From contig OZ037769.1 of the NCBI GenBank assembly GCA_964035545.1, positions 6,879,429-6,943,428 on the forward strand: a stretch of 64,000 nucleotides of DNA. The letters run 5' to 3'. Below the pieces are notes generated by a model, which saw nothing but the letters and a program-made list of their open reading frames with translations, had not been told where the DNA came from and did no database searches. The DNA is from Bugula neritina. Lineage: Eukaryota; Bryozoa; Gymnolaemata; Cheilostomatida; Bugulidae. The translations under genes and the position numbers were made by a program. Positions 36,329-48,112 of this stretch are shown piece after piece. Numbering within the stretch: the stretch's first letter is position 1; each line of letters starts with the position of its first letter.

Positions 36329-39300
36329 ATGGAGACAGACGACCTGCTAGATCTCAACTACACAACATCCCCAATACTGTCAGACCTGGGAAGTCAGAGT
36401 ATTGGACTGTTAACTGTACTGATTCTAATCTGTACTGCAACAATACTAGGCAATCTCTCAGTCATCATAGCAATCAGGGTCAACAGGAAGTTAAGAGCTA
36501 GACCCACGTACCACTTTATACAAAGCTTAGCAACGGCAGACCTGGCGTTAGGAATCTTTGTACTGCCTTTCAGCATAAGTCTACAGATTCAACAACAATG
36601 GCTTTTCGGAGAATTATTGTGTAGCGTGTGGGCTGCAAGCGACGTACTGTGCTGTACCGCATCAATACTAAGTCTATGTGCCATCAGTTTGGAGCGCTAC
36701 CTTGGCGTCACGCAACCTCTTAAGCACAGGGTAGGGTCACAAGTATTGAGTAAAATATCAAAATTTTGTCTGTTATGGAGGTTATAAGGTGAAGTAATCC
36801 TAAATTATTCAGACAAGAAAATAACTGCATATTAAATAGGCAATGCAATATTTTCACATTATTTTAACAATGCAATAGTTTCAGATTATATAGTTGTTTT
36901 AATTTTTCCACTTACTAAAAAGGTTTTTCTGGTTTGAGTTTATTAATCAGCTCATTATGCTATATATAAACATTATTTTAAAGTATGGACTACATAACAT
37001 TTAGCATGATAACTTACTAATACACTGCTCAAATATTTCAGTATATGAAGTTTACTTTATGTGCTTTATACTGAACTGATTTGAGAGTAACAGAGCATAA
37101 GCCTAGTGTCATTTGGCTGCAGTGATAGAGTACAAACTGCACAGTAGAAGTACAGCACAGTAGTACCACAGTACAGTGGTACAACAGTATAGTGGTATTA
37201 TAGAACAGTGGTACTACAGTACAGTGTGTACTAAATTACAATGGTACCACAGTATGGTGGTACTACAGTACAGTGGAACTACAATACAGTGGTACTACGG
37301 TAGAGTGGTACTATAGTACAGTGGTACTACAGTAATGGAGTAATAAAATATGCATTACAACTTTGCATTTTATTGTGTAAATAGGATTATATTATTTTTC
37401 ATGCAATTTTTATGACATTAAAAATCTGGTTTACTATGCTGCCTTGACGCAAAGCAATGTCGAAATTAGAAAAAAAATGTGTTGTTTTTAAATATATGTA
37501 TAAAAATTATATGTATAAAAACCATTTGCTAGCACTAGGGCAATCGAATAGACCATGTAAATTTGGTACATTTACTACCTTGTACCAATTCTAGAATACT
37601 CACCACTATAACTTATATACACTTCTGCAAGTTCAAATGCAAAATGAGTACTTCTAAAAAATAGCTGTGCAACTTTTATTAAATGCATTATTTCATTTCA
37701 TATTATAAATTTATAAATCATGAGTTCATTTTTCAAAATGTTTAAATTAAGTGATCAAAAAATGCATTTAAAAATGCATTCCTGCACAAATACCCTAGAG
37801 CAGTGTGACCACAACCCCAGCTGTTTTGGTAAAACACATTAAATGGTTTTTTTATTGACATAGTGGTGAATGAGCCAGTTGTTTTTGGCAGTTGGGTAGA
37901 CTTGAACCCCAGCAGCTTTTATGCAATTCTGATTGGCAGGATTTTACACAATCACACAGTTGATTTAAGGTCACAACATTCCATATTCAAGCACTGTTTT
38001 ATGTTATATATAAATGGTTTCTAGGGGATAGCTCGAACAATTATTGTCTCACTCTAACAAACTATACATGAAAATGTAGCTTTTGAATTCCTCTTTTATA
38101 TACTTTTCCGGTTATTCAAACAAATTTTTTAAAAATTTCTTACATAATAAGTAAAATTTTACACCCTCCATGTTCCACTGCTACAGCATAGGGGATTGAT
38201 CTTATTAAGTCTAAAATCTAAACTTGACGTTTCTTGATCTGTGTTCTCTTATATACTTTTTATGCTCATCACAATTTGGTAAAAACTTCAAGTCTTTTGC
38301 AAGTTTTGTAGTATTTGCCTAGTCTGAACTTTTGTTGTGTTTGGCTACACCCCTGTGATTTTTTATGACTTTCCCAGTACATTAGCTGCTCTGCTTTGTC
38401 ACAATAACATGGTACCCTCTCGCACTTATTGACAGTTTGCTGTATTCCTACTTATCGTTTTTGGAGGTTTGCCAAGTTATCTTGTTACTGCCAGCTATTC
38501 ATATATTATACTGATGCACTTGGTAGTTGGTAGTAGATTTGCTGATCATGTAATTTAATGTAGTTCCAACACATTTTGTTTTAAGATTACAACCTATTTT
38601 CTAGGTTTACCCAACTAACCCTGAAATGATCTACAGTCTAGACTAATTTTAGTAATGTAAAGGTGCATTTTGAATACTCAGGTTAATAACATTTATTTGT
38701 ACAATAGTAATTACAATATATAATAATAATATAACACATATTGATGTATATAATACATATCAAACAAAGCATATAAGTTTCCATATCTTTTTAGCTGAGG
38801 TTCCAAGAAATTTTAACAGACCTGTGGCTAAAGCAGTTTTAGTAAGCTAAAGATTTAAAACTTATGTCAAAAAGTTATGATGAGAAAATAGAAGTAGCTG
38901 AGTAAATGGATCTTTAAGCAGCTCCAAGTTGGTGATGAATGAGTGCAGTAGTTTGAAGGGTATCCAGTATGAAGTTGGGGACATTACTTCAAATGTCAGC
39001 CCCCCCCCCCCCCGAACTAAATTCGTCCTTCACCACCAAATCGAAGCTTCTTATAGAACAATTTTAGTTGAACAGCAAGTTGGAGTAGATTAGGTTCCTA
39101 GAACATGACATCTTGATTCAACAATTGTTATGTTTAGAATAACCATCCTAGGAATATAAGATAGGCTTTTTAGCAATTGTAGACATTGAGCTAGTAGCAC
39201 TGGCACATGTAATCAAAAGCATAGTTAGGACACCAAAATGCACTCAAATACAGTATATGGCACACAACAATAAGTCAGGAGTGTATAAGTTTGAAATAAT

Positions 39301-42300
39301 ATGGAAGGGGGAGATCATGACCAAGATTTTTCTATTATGTAGGATATATCTGTCCAGTTTGATGATCTAAACATTGATGCACGTGTGTGACATTGAAACA
39401 TTCATTTGATCACTAAAGTAATGTAAAATAGTTACCTAAATTGACCAATAAAAATATACATTAAGCAATAAGTTTGCTATTATACTTGCAACAAGTATTA
39501 TTAGTGAATAATAAATAAAACGCGCTGTCAGTTTTTTGTGTCAGCAGGTTTTACCTGAAATGGGTTAATTTAGGACCCTCTGCCCGATATTCTGGTTCAT
39601 CTGATCCATCTAACAATGATATTGCTAAATCATGAACTTTGTAACAGATGTTCGGTCCATGCTCAATGTAGTCAGCTATCCTGCCAAGATGTACAACTGC
39701 AGCAATAGGGCAATCTTGAAATAATTGATCCTTTATTATCGTTTTTCTTCCCAAATATATTCCTCTTGCTGCTTTGGAAACTAATGACTTTTCAGCAAGC
39801 ACTTTGAGAAGATTATAATTAGTATTATGGTAGTTCGTCTCACTCTTTTTTCTCTGCATGGGAATTCTAAATAGGCAATTGGTTATCAAAAAGCTTGCTC
39901 TGCCATTAAGTGTATTCAGTGAGCTGCCTGTAAAACAAAGAGTGATAGTCCGATTTTCTACAAATACATTGATACAATACAATAATTTTGAGAGTCATAA
40001 TGAATAATAATAGCAAACCTTATTTTGTTGAAATGTCTCTCTGCTTGCTCAGCAACAATTGATTGCCCATTTATTAACCGGAGCATTTCTGGCAGATGCA
40101 AAACAGTTGAATGGAAAGGCATCCCAAATAGCGATATTTGGCTGCTGCTCAATGAAGAGTTTTCAGAGAAGAGAGATATGTATGTTGTGGCAAAAACATA
40201 GCTCTGATTGTAAGCTCTTAGAATCATTTTAGGTGTTCGTTTTTCTTCATCAGCATATGCAAGTTGCTGAAGCTCAACTAAGGCAAGTAGCATTTTCCAG
40301 ATTTTGTTGCAGTTTGCTACTTATATATGTTGTTGAAGCAGCCCGGTGACTGATTAAATTCAATCTGCAATCTCTTCCTTTCATCTCTCGATTGGCCACT
40401 ATAAACATAATATTAAAACTCTGACCAAAATTTCTTTGTCACTCAAATTACCATTGATTGATAAGGTTGGCAGCATTATACCATGTCTAATTGATTGCCC
40501 ATGTTAGTGGTAGGCTTGCAGAATACTTCTGAGCAGCAATCAAGTTTACAAGCGGTCAGTATCAATTTTCACCACACATGCTGTAGTATGTGAGTTTATA
40601 AAAATAGAGTTCACACAATTTGTGGTGTATGCACTGTTATGTTCATAAAGAACTTTTCGGTTACCTTTCAGTGTTAGCAGGATGTTTGAGATAACTCGCT
40701 TTAGATTAGAGTCTTTTGTTGCATTGCCTAGCTCTCTCATAACGTTATTGATGATGTTCTTAAAATCACGCAAAGGCTCTGCCTTACTAATTTCATACTC
40801 ATCAATCTCAATGCCCTCAGAATCATCTGTGCACAAAATAGCTGGTGGCCTTTTCATTCCTATAATATTTAAAACATAAATGCCAGAATCTCTGACTGTA
40901 TAGTTAATATTTTCATTTTCGTATAGAGCACTTGTTTTTTTTATTTATTTACCTTTTAGTTCTTCAAAAATTTTGTGTTTTAGATCTAAACTTTTCTCTT
41001 TGTATGACAGGGGAACACCTCTCGCTATCAGCTCGCTCCATACTTGGTCAGTCTGAAAATTTAAAGCCTTATGATGAGGAAAAGTGCTCAGGCAACAGTG
41101 TTTGATAATACTTATTAGCAAAGTACATTACCTTCATCACATAAAATGGCATGATATTGCTTGCTTTCAATGATGTATGCCATGTATCAGTTTTTTCGAG
41201 GTGTGCAAACCTATCACCTAAAGATTTGAATGGTCCACTGCTATTGAATGATCCCCTGTCACCAAATGTTTTGTCTTTAGCACCACAAAAGCATGGATAT
41301 GTTCCTAATCATAAAAGCAAAACATGATACACTGAATTGAAAAATCAATACATTGTAACAATTTTAGAGAAGTTCCAACTACATTTTTACAGGTCATCAT
41401 TTATAATTATCAAAGTTTTACTTGAAGTTTTACTTTTAAAACAAAATTGCCTAATTTTGACCTTATATTGATCAACTCCACATTATAACTATAGCACTTT
41501 ATTATGTTCTTCTTGATGTGCTATTGTATATACATATACAATAGCACATCAAGAAGAATATAATAAAGTGCTATACTACTATGCTTTGTAATTTAAAGTC
41601 TGATATTAATGGCTTTTGGGTGAAAAAAATGGCAGCTCAGACTCGATGCCCATTTTGCAAAATACAACCTTATGTATGGATAATATTCTGTTGGTAACAG
41701 TATTGTATGCAGTCAGTGAAATATAATGCCTTTATTACAGTTTTGGTGGGATCAGCATTTTCTCTGTAGCCATCATGTTGCATCACACAATATGAAAAAT
41801 GTCCATCAAGTCCAATGTTTAATCATCATTTATTCTAGCATATCAGAGAACCTTTGAATTTTACCCAACTGACTAAAAGATGTATTGAAAACTCATTAGC
41901 AAAATTGTTGATGGTATTGCAGTAGCTTGAGAGCTAAGTACAGATATTTCATTCAGCAATGGTTTGAGGCTGATTAGTTCAACTTGAATATCACTTCTGG
42001 ACGTGGAAAATTGCATAAAACATTACCAATAGTTAAAAGAACCTAGAGTGTAGACTATATTGTCTCAGGTCTGATGTCATTACATTCGTAGAATAATCGT
42101 GCTGTTTTGCTATGTAAATCGTATACAAGAAAGGGTTATCAATATGGTATTATATGGTGATGATACCAACTAACAATATAGACCCACATGCAAGGCACTA
42201 CATGCTGATATTCATTTTTATACATTATCTATTGCTGATATCGTTGCGATTAAACTCTTGCAGGTGAATATGTGATTGATTAAAAAAATACTGTTATACA

Positions 42301-45051
42301 AATTTAAAATAAAATAGTAGTAGTGGGTACACAAGCAAATAGTGTATGGTTAGCGTAGGTTGATGCATTTGTAATGTCCGTGTGAAATAATTTTCTAAAT
42401 TATTACAGTAAAGTAAACTGGAGCACGCATAATAATCAGACTATAAGAATGTATTTAGTAATATGCATTGATTTAAAACTAAATCATGAAATGATCATCA
42501 TTATTGCAACCTCTGTGCTTGGTAGACAGGATAGAGAGGGGTGGTGTGACTGCTGTAACTGTACTACTACTCTACATACTAACAAAGACTAGGCTAGTAT
42601 TTTCAAGTGCCTTACATAAGATATTATAATATAACTGATGAGTGTAGGGTAGCCACTGCCATTGCAGCTCAGTGACTGGGCCAGTGTGCTATGCTCTCAC
42701 TACTGCTTTACAATACAACCAAGTAACAGCACTGGTTGATTTGATGTTCTAAGGCCTAAGTGATGTCTACCTTTGATGAAATCGCCCTAGTTATAACTGC
42801 CTACATAGTTGATTACAAGCTAAGTCGGAAAACTGGCATACCAAAGTAAGCCAAAATAGTTCATTGAGCAAACAAATTTCGTAATACTAATAATTTCCTT
42901 ATACACTGAAGTGTTGTAGATGACTACAGCATAAACAGACTATAAAACTCAACCAAAAAGGGGTGTGTACCAACTCTAAAATATCACCATTATAAAATAT
43001 ATAAAACTCTACATTTTCAAATGCAAATGCATTATTAGGCCAATCAGATACAAACATCAACTGATTGTGTAAAATCCTGCCAATCAGAATTGCGTAAAAG
43101 CTGCTGGGGTTCAAGTCTACCCAACTGCCAAAAACAACTGGCTCATTCACCACTATGTCAATAAAAACAACCATTAAATGTGTTTTGCCAAAACAGCTGG
43201 GGTTGTGGTCAAACTGCTCTAGGGTATTTGTGCAGAAATACATTTTTTAAATGCATTTTTGAGCACTTAATTTAAACATTTTGAAAAATGAACTTATGAT
43301 TCATAAATTTAAGATATGAAATAAAATAATGCATGTAATAAAAGTTGCACAGCTATTTTCTAGAAGTATGCATTTTGCATTTGAACTTGCAGAAGTTTAT
43401 ATAAGTTATAGTGGTGAGTATTCTAGAATTGGTACAAGATAGTAAATGTACCAAATTTACATGGTCTACTGAGTAGTGTTTGGTGAGTAAATAGTAAAAT
43501 ATGGCTATCCAGACAATAACCACAAACAAGACATAATGCAGTATTACAGTCAGTTGGTGAAGTGTAGATATTAATCTTTTAGGGGAGAATATGGAGCAGC
43601 CTATGAATTTAGATATTCACCCCTGTTAGCAAGCAGCTAATTAGATTGATGCAAAAATAATTTCTTTAGCAACCAACCCAGTTATAATACATTTCATTTG
43701 TTTCAAGTGTCTTAAATAATGCTGATTTCCTGATAAATCAGCTTTTAAGAAACTTTTTAACAGTAACAGATGTTAAATTGGGAATTTGTACTTAGAATGT
43801 TTTTATTTTAGTCTCAGCTAACAAAGAAACGAAGTTACGGAACCATCGTTGCAATATGGCTATTTTCTCTTGTGATATCTGTAATAGGGCCTGTAGTCAA
43901 GGAAACTAAAATTGAAAATGGAAACCAGATTATGGTGAATATAAGTCAGTGCACAGTCATTAAAAAACCAGAATACGTAGTGACAAGCGTAACATTCAGC
44001 TTTTACCTTCCTGCTTTGATCATTGTAATAATATACTCCAAGATCTATCGAGAGGCAAAAAAACAAAATGAGTTTCTCAAAACTGGAATAAAAAGAATCA
44101 AAGTGAATTCAAGCAACCACCCATTGTTGATGCGAGTCCACTCCCGTAGAAAAATCACAGTTCCTACTCAATCACAAGATGCCAACACCATAGCAACTAG
44201 AACTTCACAGGAAAATGACAATACCAACCTAAACGCTGACGATGTTAAAACTGGCAAAACATCACACACCAAGTTGAGTGAGTTAATGGGCCATCTAAGA
44301 CGTCTGCACAGAGAAACGAGAGCCGCCAAAACTCTTGGGTTTGTTGTCGGAGTGTTTTTAGTTTGCTGGTTTCCATTCTTCTTGATACTTCCAATAGGTA
44401 AGAACAAAATGCCTCAGTAAAGACAACAATGCTTGTTTAACTTGACTTTTATTCTAGAACCTAGAGGGCACTGACTTATACATAGTGGCATGCCATAATT
44501 GTTTTTTTAATATATGTTTCTGATAACAAGCATGTCAGCAGCTTTACTGTGACTAATTAACACGCTATAGTGAGATTTTGTTCATGTTTCATGAGATAAA
44601 ATCTATCCTATAGTGATACAACAAACTGCTCATTAGCTACAGAATTTCAGACACTATTAAAAATTATGTCGATAAATTGGTAAAAATAAACCATAACTAA
44701 ATCTTATACTAGGGACACCAGGTACTAGTATCACCTGTTATAATTTTGCATATTTCAGATGCTCTCTGTCAAAGCTGCCAGATCTCTAAGAAGTCATTTG
44801 ACATTGCATTCTGGTTAGGGTACTGCAACTCCATGCTTAACCCTCTCATATACACGGTACGCACAAAAGAGATGAAGCATATGATAAATAAAGTGATCTG
44901 CTGTGCCCATAAACAAAACTACCCTTTATTGCTACCAACTACTGCTCATCCCAGACAAAACCAGCGACACGAAATGGTTGTGGCAAAAGAAGAGACCGGT
45001 GTTACCAACTCGATAACGGCAACTACAGAACTGTCGGGAGAGGCAATCTAG
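36329..45051 (+). CDS. Alpha1-adrenergic-like GPCR, 3 exons
   Basis: Exons 36329-36730, 43812-44397 and 44759-45051 join in phase 0 and then phase 1, giving about 426 residues. The N-terminus has the glycosylation site NYT. TM3 has D3.32 in SDVLCCTASILSLCAISLER, close to vertebrate alpha1-adrenoceptors, but with ERY instead of DRY. TM5 gives S5.42 and S5.46 before YLPA. The segment RETRAAKTLGFVVGVF and the CWFPFF motif are also alpha1-like, as is FWLGY before NPLIY. Loop three is about 100 residues. Norepinephrine and octopamine are both plausible ligands. Family knowledge is that alpha1-type receptors occur in several protostomes, usually signalling through Gq and calcium. Intron 1 is 7.1 kb and contains an antisense gene and repeats. 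The gene is convergent with PMF1, 600 bp away. Confidence 0.93.
37137..37336. repeat. 16-bp-type minisatellite in a GPCR intron
   Basis: Variants of CAGTGGTACTACAGTA are repeated about a dozen times, with frequent single-base changes, in intron 1 of the alpha1-like receptor. It has no coding meaning. Confidence 0.85.
37549..37968 (+). repeat. Dispersed repeat D, left copy (inverted partner at 43042)
   Basis: The copy begins TAGACCATGTAAATTTGGTA and runs about 420 bp to ACACAATCACACAGTTGAT. The complementary sequence reappears at 43042-43472 with scattered mismatches, and a shorter diverged relative lies near 34300-34440. The copy includes GACTTGAACCCCAGCAGC and CACAACCCCAGCTGTTTTGG. It may be a solo element or one long terminal inverted repeat of a larger element spanning about 37.5-43.5 kb. 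Confidence 0.8.
38905..39058. mobile_element. Fold-back element, family C copy 2 (diverged)
   Basis: The left arm TTAAGCAGCTCCAAGTTGG with GAGTGCAGTAGTTTG and the right end GAAGCTTCTTATAGAACAAT correspond to the element at 14477-14632. The centre has a run of C residues at 39001 where that copy has its GGGGG/CCCCC junction. The inner arms have diverged from each other. Confidence 0.65.
39555..41304 (-). CDS. Antisense nested gene, uncharacterised (possibly mobile) family, partial
   Basis: Candidate exons: 41304-41132, 41052-40953, 40859-40665, 40316-40019 and 39923-39555. Open frames continue across consensus splice sites, with an acceptor after AGGCAG for the last. Visible motifs are PCFCGAKDKTFG, VPLSYKEKSLDLKHKIFEEL, EPLRDFKNIINNVMRELG, FGMPFHSTVLHLPEMLRLI, LITNCLFRIPMQ and EGPKLTHFR. 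I recall a large family of unnamed animal proteins with an EPLHDFKGHI-type segment, an FH..T.H.P block, an ITN motif and a GP.L.HFR end. They are often present in many copies, which suggests association with transposons. That link is from memory and needs a search. Both ends of the gene are undetermined, and the junction between 40665 and 40316 is uncertain. Function is unknown. Confidence 0.55.
41491..41574. repeat. Near-perfect 40-bp hairpin
   Basis: ATAGCACTTTATTATGTTCT on the left mirrors AGAATATAATAAAGTGCTAT on the right, and the pairing continues through TCTTGATGTGCTATTGTATA to a tiny central loop. The arms pair over about 40 bp with one or two mismatches. It lies just upstream of the antisense nested gene, inside the receptor intron. 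Confidence 0.85.
43042..43472 (-). repeat. Dispersed repeat D, right copy (inverted)
   Basis: This is the reverse complement of 37549-37968, ending TACCAAATTTACATGGTCTA. On its inner side, 42955-43015 (GTACCAACTCTAAAATATCA onward) is itself an inverted, diverged copy of the outer end. The 42955-43472 unit could therefore be a self-contained MITE. An open frame of 114 codons lies on its minus strand but is not supported as a gene. Confidence 0.8.
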
Positions 45052-45650
45052 TGCTGGGTTAACTACCATATCAACATTTATCAAAGGTTACTTTATAATT
45101 ATTTTCAGAATTGCTTTTTGTGACTACATGCAGCGTCAAATGAAAGAAAAAATTTAATACAATGATATCAGTTTTGTGCAATCACTTTAAATGATAGTCA
45201 GTGAAGACTTATTTCAAAGACTTGTGCAATTATTCATGATTATTTTTGAAAAAGTGTAAACAATTCTAACATGGCAACTTCCGTATTTCAATCAGCTTTT
45301 TGTTGCAAATATATTTACTGGGGCATAAAAGGGTCAACTTCCAATAAATTTTGAAAACAAGAAATTTTATTATACAAATGATCAACTGAAGCTATTGCCA
45401 TAAGATCGAGAATGCAGGCAAATCTCCATAAAGGATATCTTCATATAGTGTTGAGAAGCATTAAATTAAAATAAAAAATATGTTTTCAACAATTGGTGAA
45501 ACATAGTTTTGAGAGGTCATAAAGATGTACAAAAAAAATAAATAATCATATGAGAATGGCTGTCATATCTATAAACACAATGGAATATCACTCACAAGTT
45601 CCCATGTTCGTCAAGCATAGAAAAAGAATGATCATGGGAAATGTTCTTCA
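45052..45650. other. Short convergent intergenic region
   Basis: About 600 bp separate the stop codon of the alpha1-like receptor (+) from the stop codon of PMF1 (-). The sequence is AT-rich, and I see no further exon. Confidence 0.6.
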
Positions 45651-48112
45651 TCATGGCTGTTGGTGCTTGACCAATTTCTTTCCTCTTTCCTAAATACACA
45701 AAAATCTTAGAGCTCCTCGAGCTAGAGTCTTATACAAGAATAAAAGATCGCACGCACGCACGCACAGTTGATATATTATATACATACAGCATATATTCAT
45801 TATCACTGCGTCTCCATGACTTCCACAATATGTGAATGGATGCTCTTACGAATGAATTTGTGGTTGTGGGTTTCCATTAACTTATGGTTGCGGCTTGTAT
45901 GAACTTAAGGTTGTGGTTTTATTTGGCGCCAGCATTCCAAACATCCAATGAAACGTAGTGTAACACTACGTTTCCATATTATGTGAATGGATTTTTTCAT
46001 TCGCTCCATGAAACTTGTTACATCGAATGAAACCCATCTATAAGTTAATGCAAACCACAAACCACAATTAATCCGTAGGGCACTCATTCCATTCATTCGC
46101 ATGTCATGGAAATGCAGTGTATATATGAGCATAGTCATATACCCAACAGTTGGGTGCACAGAGCTTACTGTGCTTGCTCTTCCATATGTTAAAACAACTT
46201 CTATAAACTCGAACAGCCAATTGTAATTATTTTATTATTAGGCAGCTCATAAGATTACAACTCATCAAAATGTATTTGGTATAGTCAAAAGTCAGCAGTT
46301 TTAAGAATGTCTGTTTACACTGACCATTTTTACCTTTAAACTCCAAGTGCAGTGGATATAAATAAACAAATCAATATCAACAGTAACATCAGTTGTGCAG
46401 TGTAGGTTTGTATCTAGATAGTAAGTTAACTCTAGATTAATGACTAATACCTCCAGCTGTATTGATGCTATTCTGATGCTCTCTTTCAGACTACTAATCT
46501 CCTGCTCACAACGTTCAATCTGGGCTTTTTTTGTCTGGTTTCTACTCCTGGTATTGTTAAGGATGGCCGTTGCTACAGCCATGTATTTCTCTATGTACCG
46601 TTTCATGTGTGGCTCCATATCTACACTAGGGTTACCAGAGGGCCGCCTAATTCAACACAAGGCAGATTTAATTTTAATAATGTAATGGTAAGATAAAAGT
46701 TATCAGCCTGTAATAGTATTATAATAGTTGCTCATATTGTAAGCTTCTCCCACTTATTGCATCTACATAAATACCGTGTTTTATATGATAAATCATTCAA
46801 CCTAATAAACCAGTAAATGAACCACAGCTTTATAAACGTATACAAATTAGTACAAATTACGACTATACAGATAAGAGACAACAAATTAAGACGCAGTCTG
46901 CTTATAATATTTATTTGTTGCGACACACATGCTCAACACTGAGCCATTAACTAAATCAGGTAGAGCGTTTAGTCCAAAGCAATGTGATAACAGTTTACAT
47001 TTTAAGAATCAATATAAATCTGTGAGTTAGCCTGAAGTTAGTTGTGTGCTTACCACACGGTGTCAAATGTCATTGGCTCTGAGTCTATCAACACGTTAAG
47101 TTCGTTTAAAGACTCGACTATTTCCGTGTCAAAGAAAAGATCTTGTATGGTATCCTAGAAAATATGGCATAAATAAAACTGACACAAGTTTATAGTCACT
47201 ATCTCTGTGAGAACCCCTGATGGAAAGGGTTTTTGTTAAATCAGGCTAAGGACTTATGCATATGTGGCACAGGAGCAATTATGACTGGATGTTCTTTCTA
47301 ACATCGCTTAAAGCCTTTGCTAGGGATGGAGCTCATGACCTCAGTTTACTAAACTAGTGCTTTAACCCCAAGACCACGGCTGCTCCCTAGACTATGACAT
47401 AAAAACAGATACAAAATAATGTGAAATTCTTATAATACAGAGTTAAAACAGCAGACTTGTGAATACAACTTTTCTATTTAAACAAGTTTGATAGCTCGAA
47501 ACAATGTCCTAATTTATCAGAGTCCTACTATATAATAAATGGAGAGAAACCCTGGAATAAGTTCCTTGCAAACACCAGTTTCTATACACCACATTTACTG
47601 TATAGAGTAAGCATTCTGGAGTATTTGTTTCAAACCTGCATTTTGGTAGTCAGGTCAGAAATTAGCTTTTGATGACATTCCTTTAATTTTAATGCTTGTT
47701 CACCTTTCATGTTAGGTAATTCTCGACGGAAGATGTCCAACCTGCATATAAATATGTTTCAAATAGAAACTATATAAAATTATAATGGATCAACTAACCA
47801 TTAAATCTTTGTCGGTACTTAAACACAATTTTGAAATATAATCTTCAATTTAAATATTCCGCCATACATTTTCCACAAATGAAGAAAATGCAGACAACCT
47901 ATAATAGTCACTTTGAGAGACTTATTTATCATTCTACATGCTTTTTAATTAACAATAGACAACCAACACATAGAAATGTACCTCATGGAGTATAAACACT
48001 GTGAAAGCACGTATTCAAGGTCTTCCCTCATCCTTTGAGCTAGTGGTAGTTCTTTCTCGAAATCCCCTGAATTAGGTCTCTTTGAGACTTCTGCAGGGGT
48101 CACGGACGGCAT
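45651..48112 (-). CDS. PMF1: PMF1/Nnf1-type MIS12-complex kinetochore protein
   Basis: Exons 48112-47982, 47741-47636, 47154-47054, 46646-46451 and 45689-45651 join in frame to about 190 residues; vertebrate PMF1 is about 205. The N-terminal half is helical, with LYSMRLDIFRREL, then QKLISDLTTKMQDTIQDLF, then ESLNELNVLID. The key hallmark follows: a TVWRPSGNP segment matching the AWRPSGIP signature of PMF1, then a C-terminal coiled coil (KKAQIERCEQEISSLKESI). In the family, PMF1/Nnf1 pairs with MIS12 in the MIS12 complex, which links CENP-C to the NDC80 complex at kinetochores. The last exon is only 39 bp and ends KLVKHQQP; it is the weakest call. The intron before it carries an inverted-repeat element. 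Confidence 0.85.
45804..46119. mobile_element. Inverted-repeat (MITE-like) element, family E
   Basis: The ends are CACTGCGTCTCCATGAC on the left and the mirror GTCATGGAAATGCAGTG on the right. Further inside, GAATTTGTGGTTGTGGGTTT pairs with a reverse-strand counterpart (ACCACAAACCACAATTAATC), and a central palindrome AACGTAGTGTAACACTACGTT sits at the axis. It lies in the last PMF1 intron. A fragment of one arm (GAATTTGTGGTTGCGGTTTC) is at about 440-460. Confidence 0.75.
47186..47390 (-). repeat. tRNA-derived SINE, family A copy 5
   Basis: This is a full-length reverse copy in a PMF1 intron. The minus-strand head reads GGGAGCAGCCGTGGTCTTGG, the core GAACATCCAGTCATAATTGC, and the tail shows CCCTTTCCATCAGGGGTTCT. 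The B box is partly eroded (GAGCTCCATCCC). Confidence 0.88.

Noticed and set aside
42899-43243. 114-codon frame on the minus strand
   Set aside because: It lies wholly within dispersed repeat D. The other copy at 37549 does not keep the frame open.
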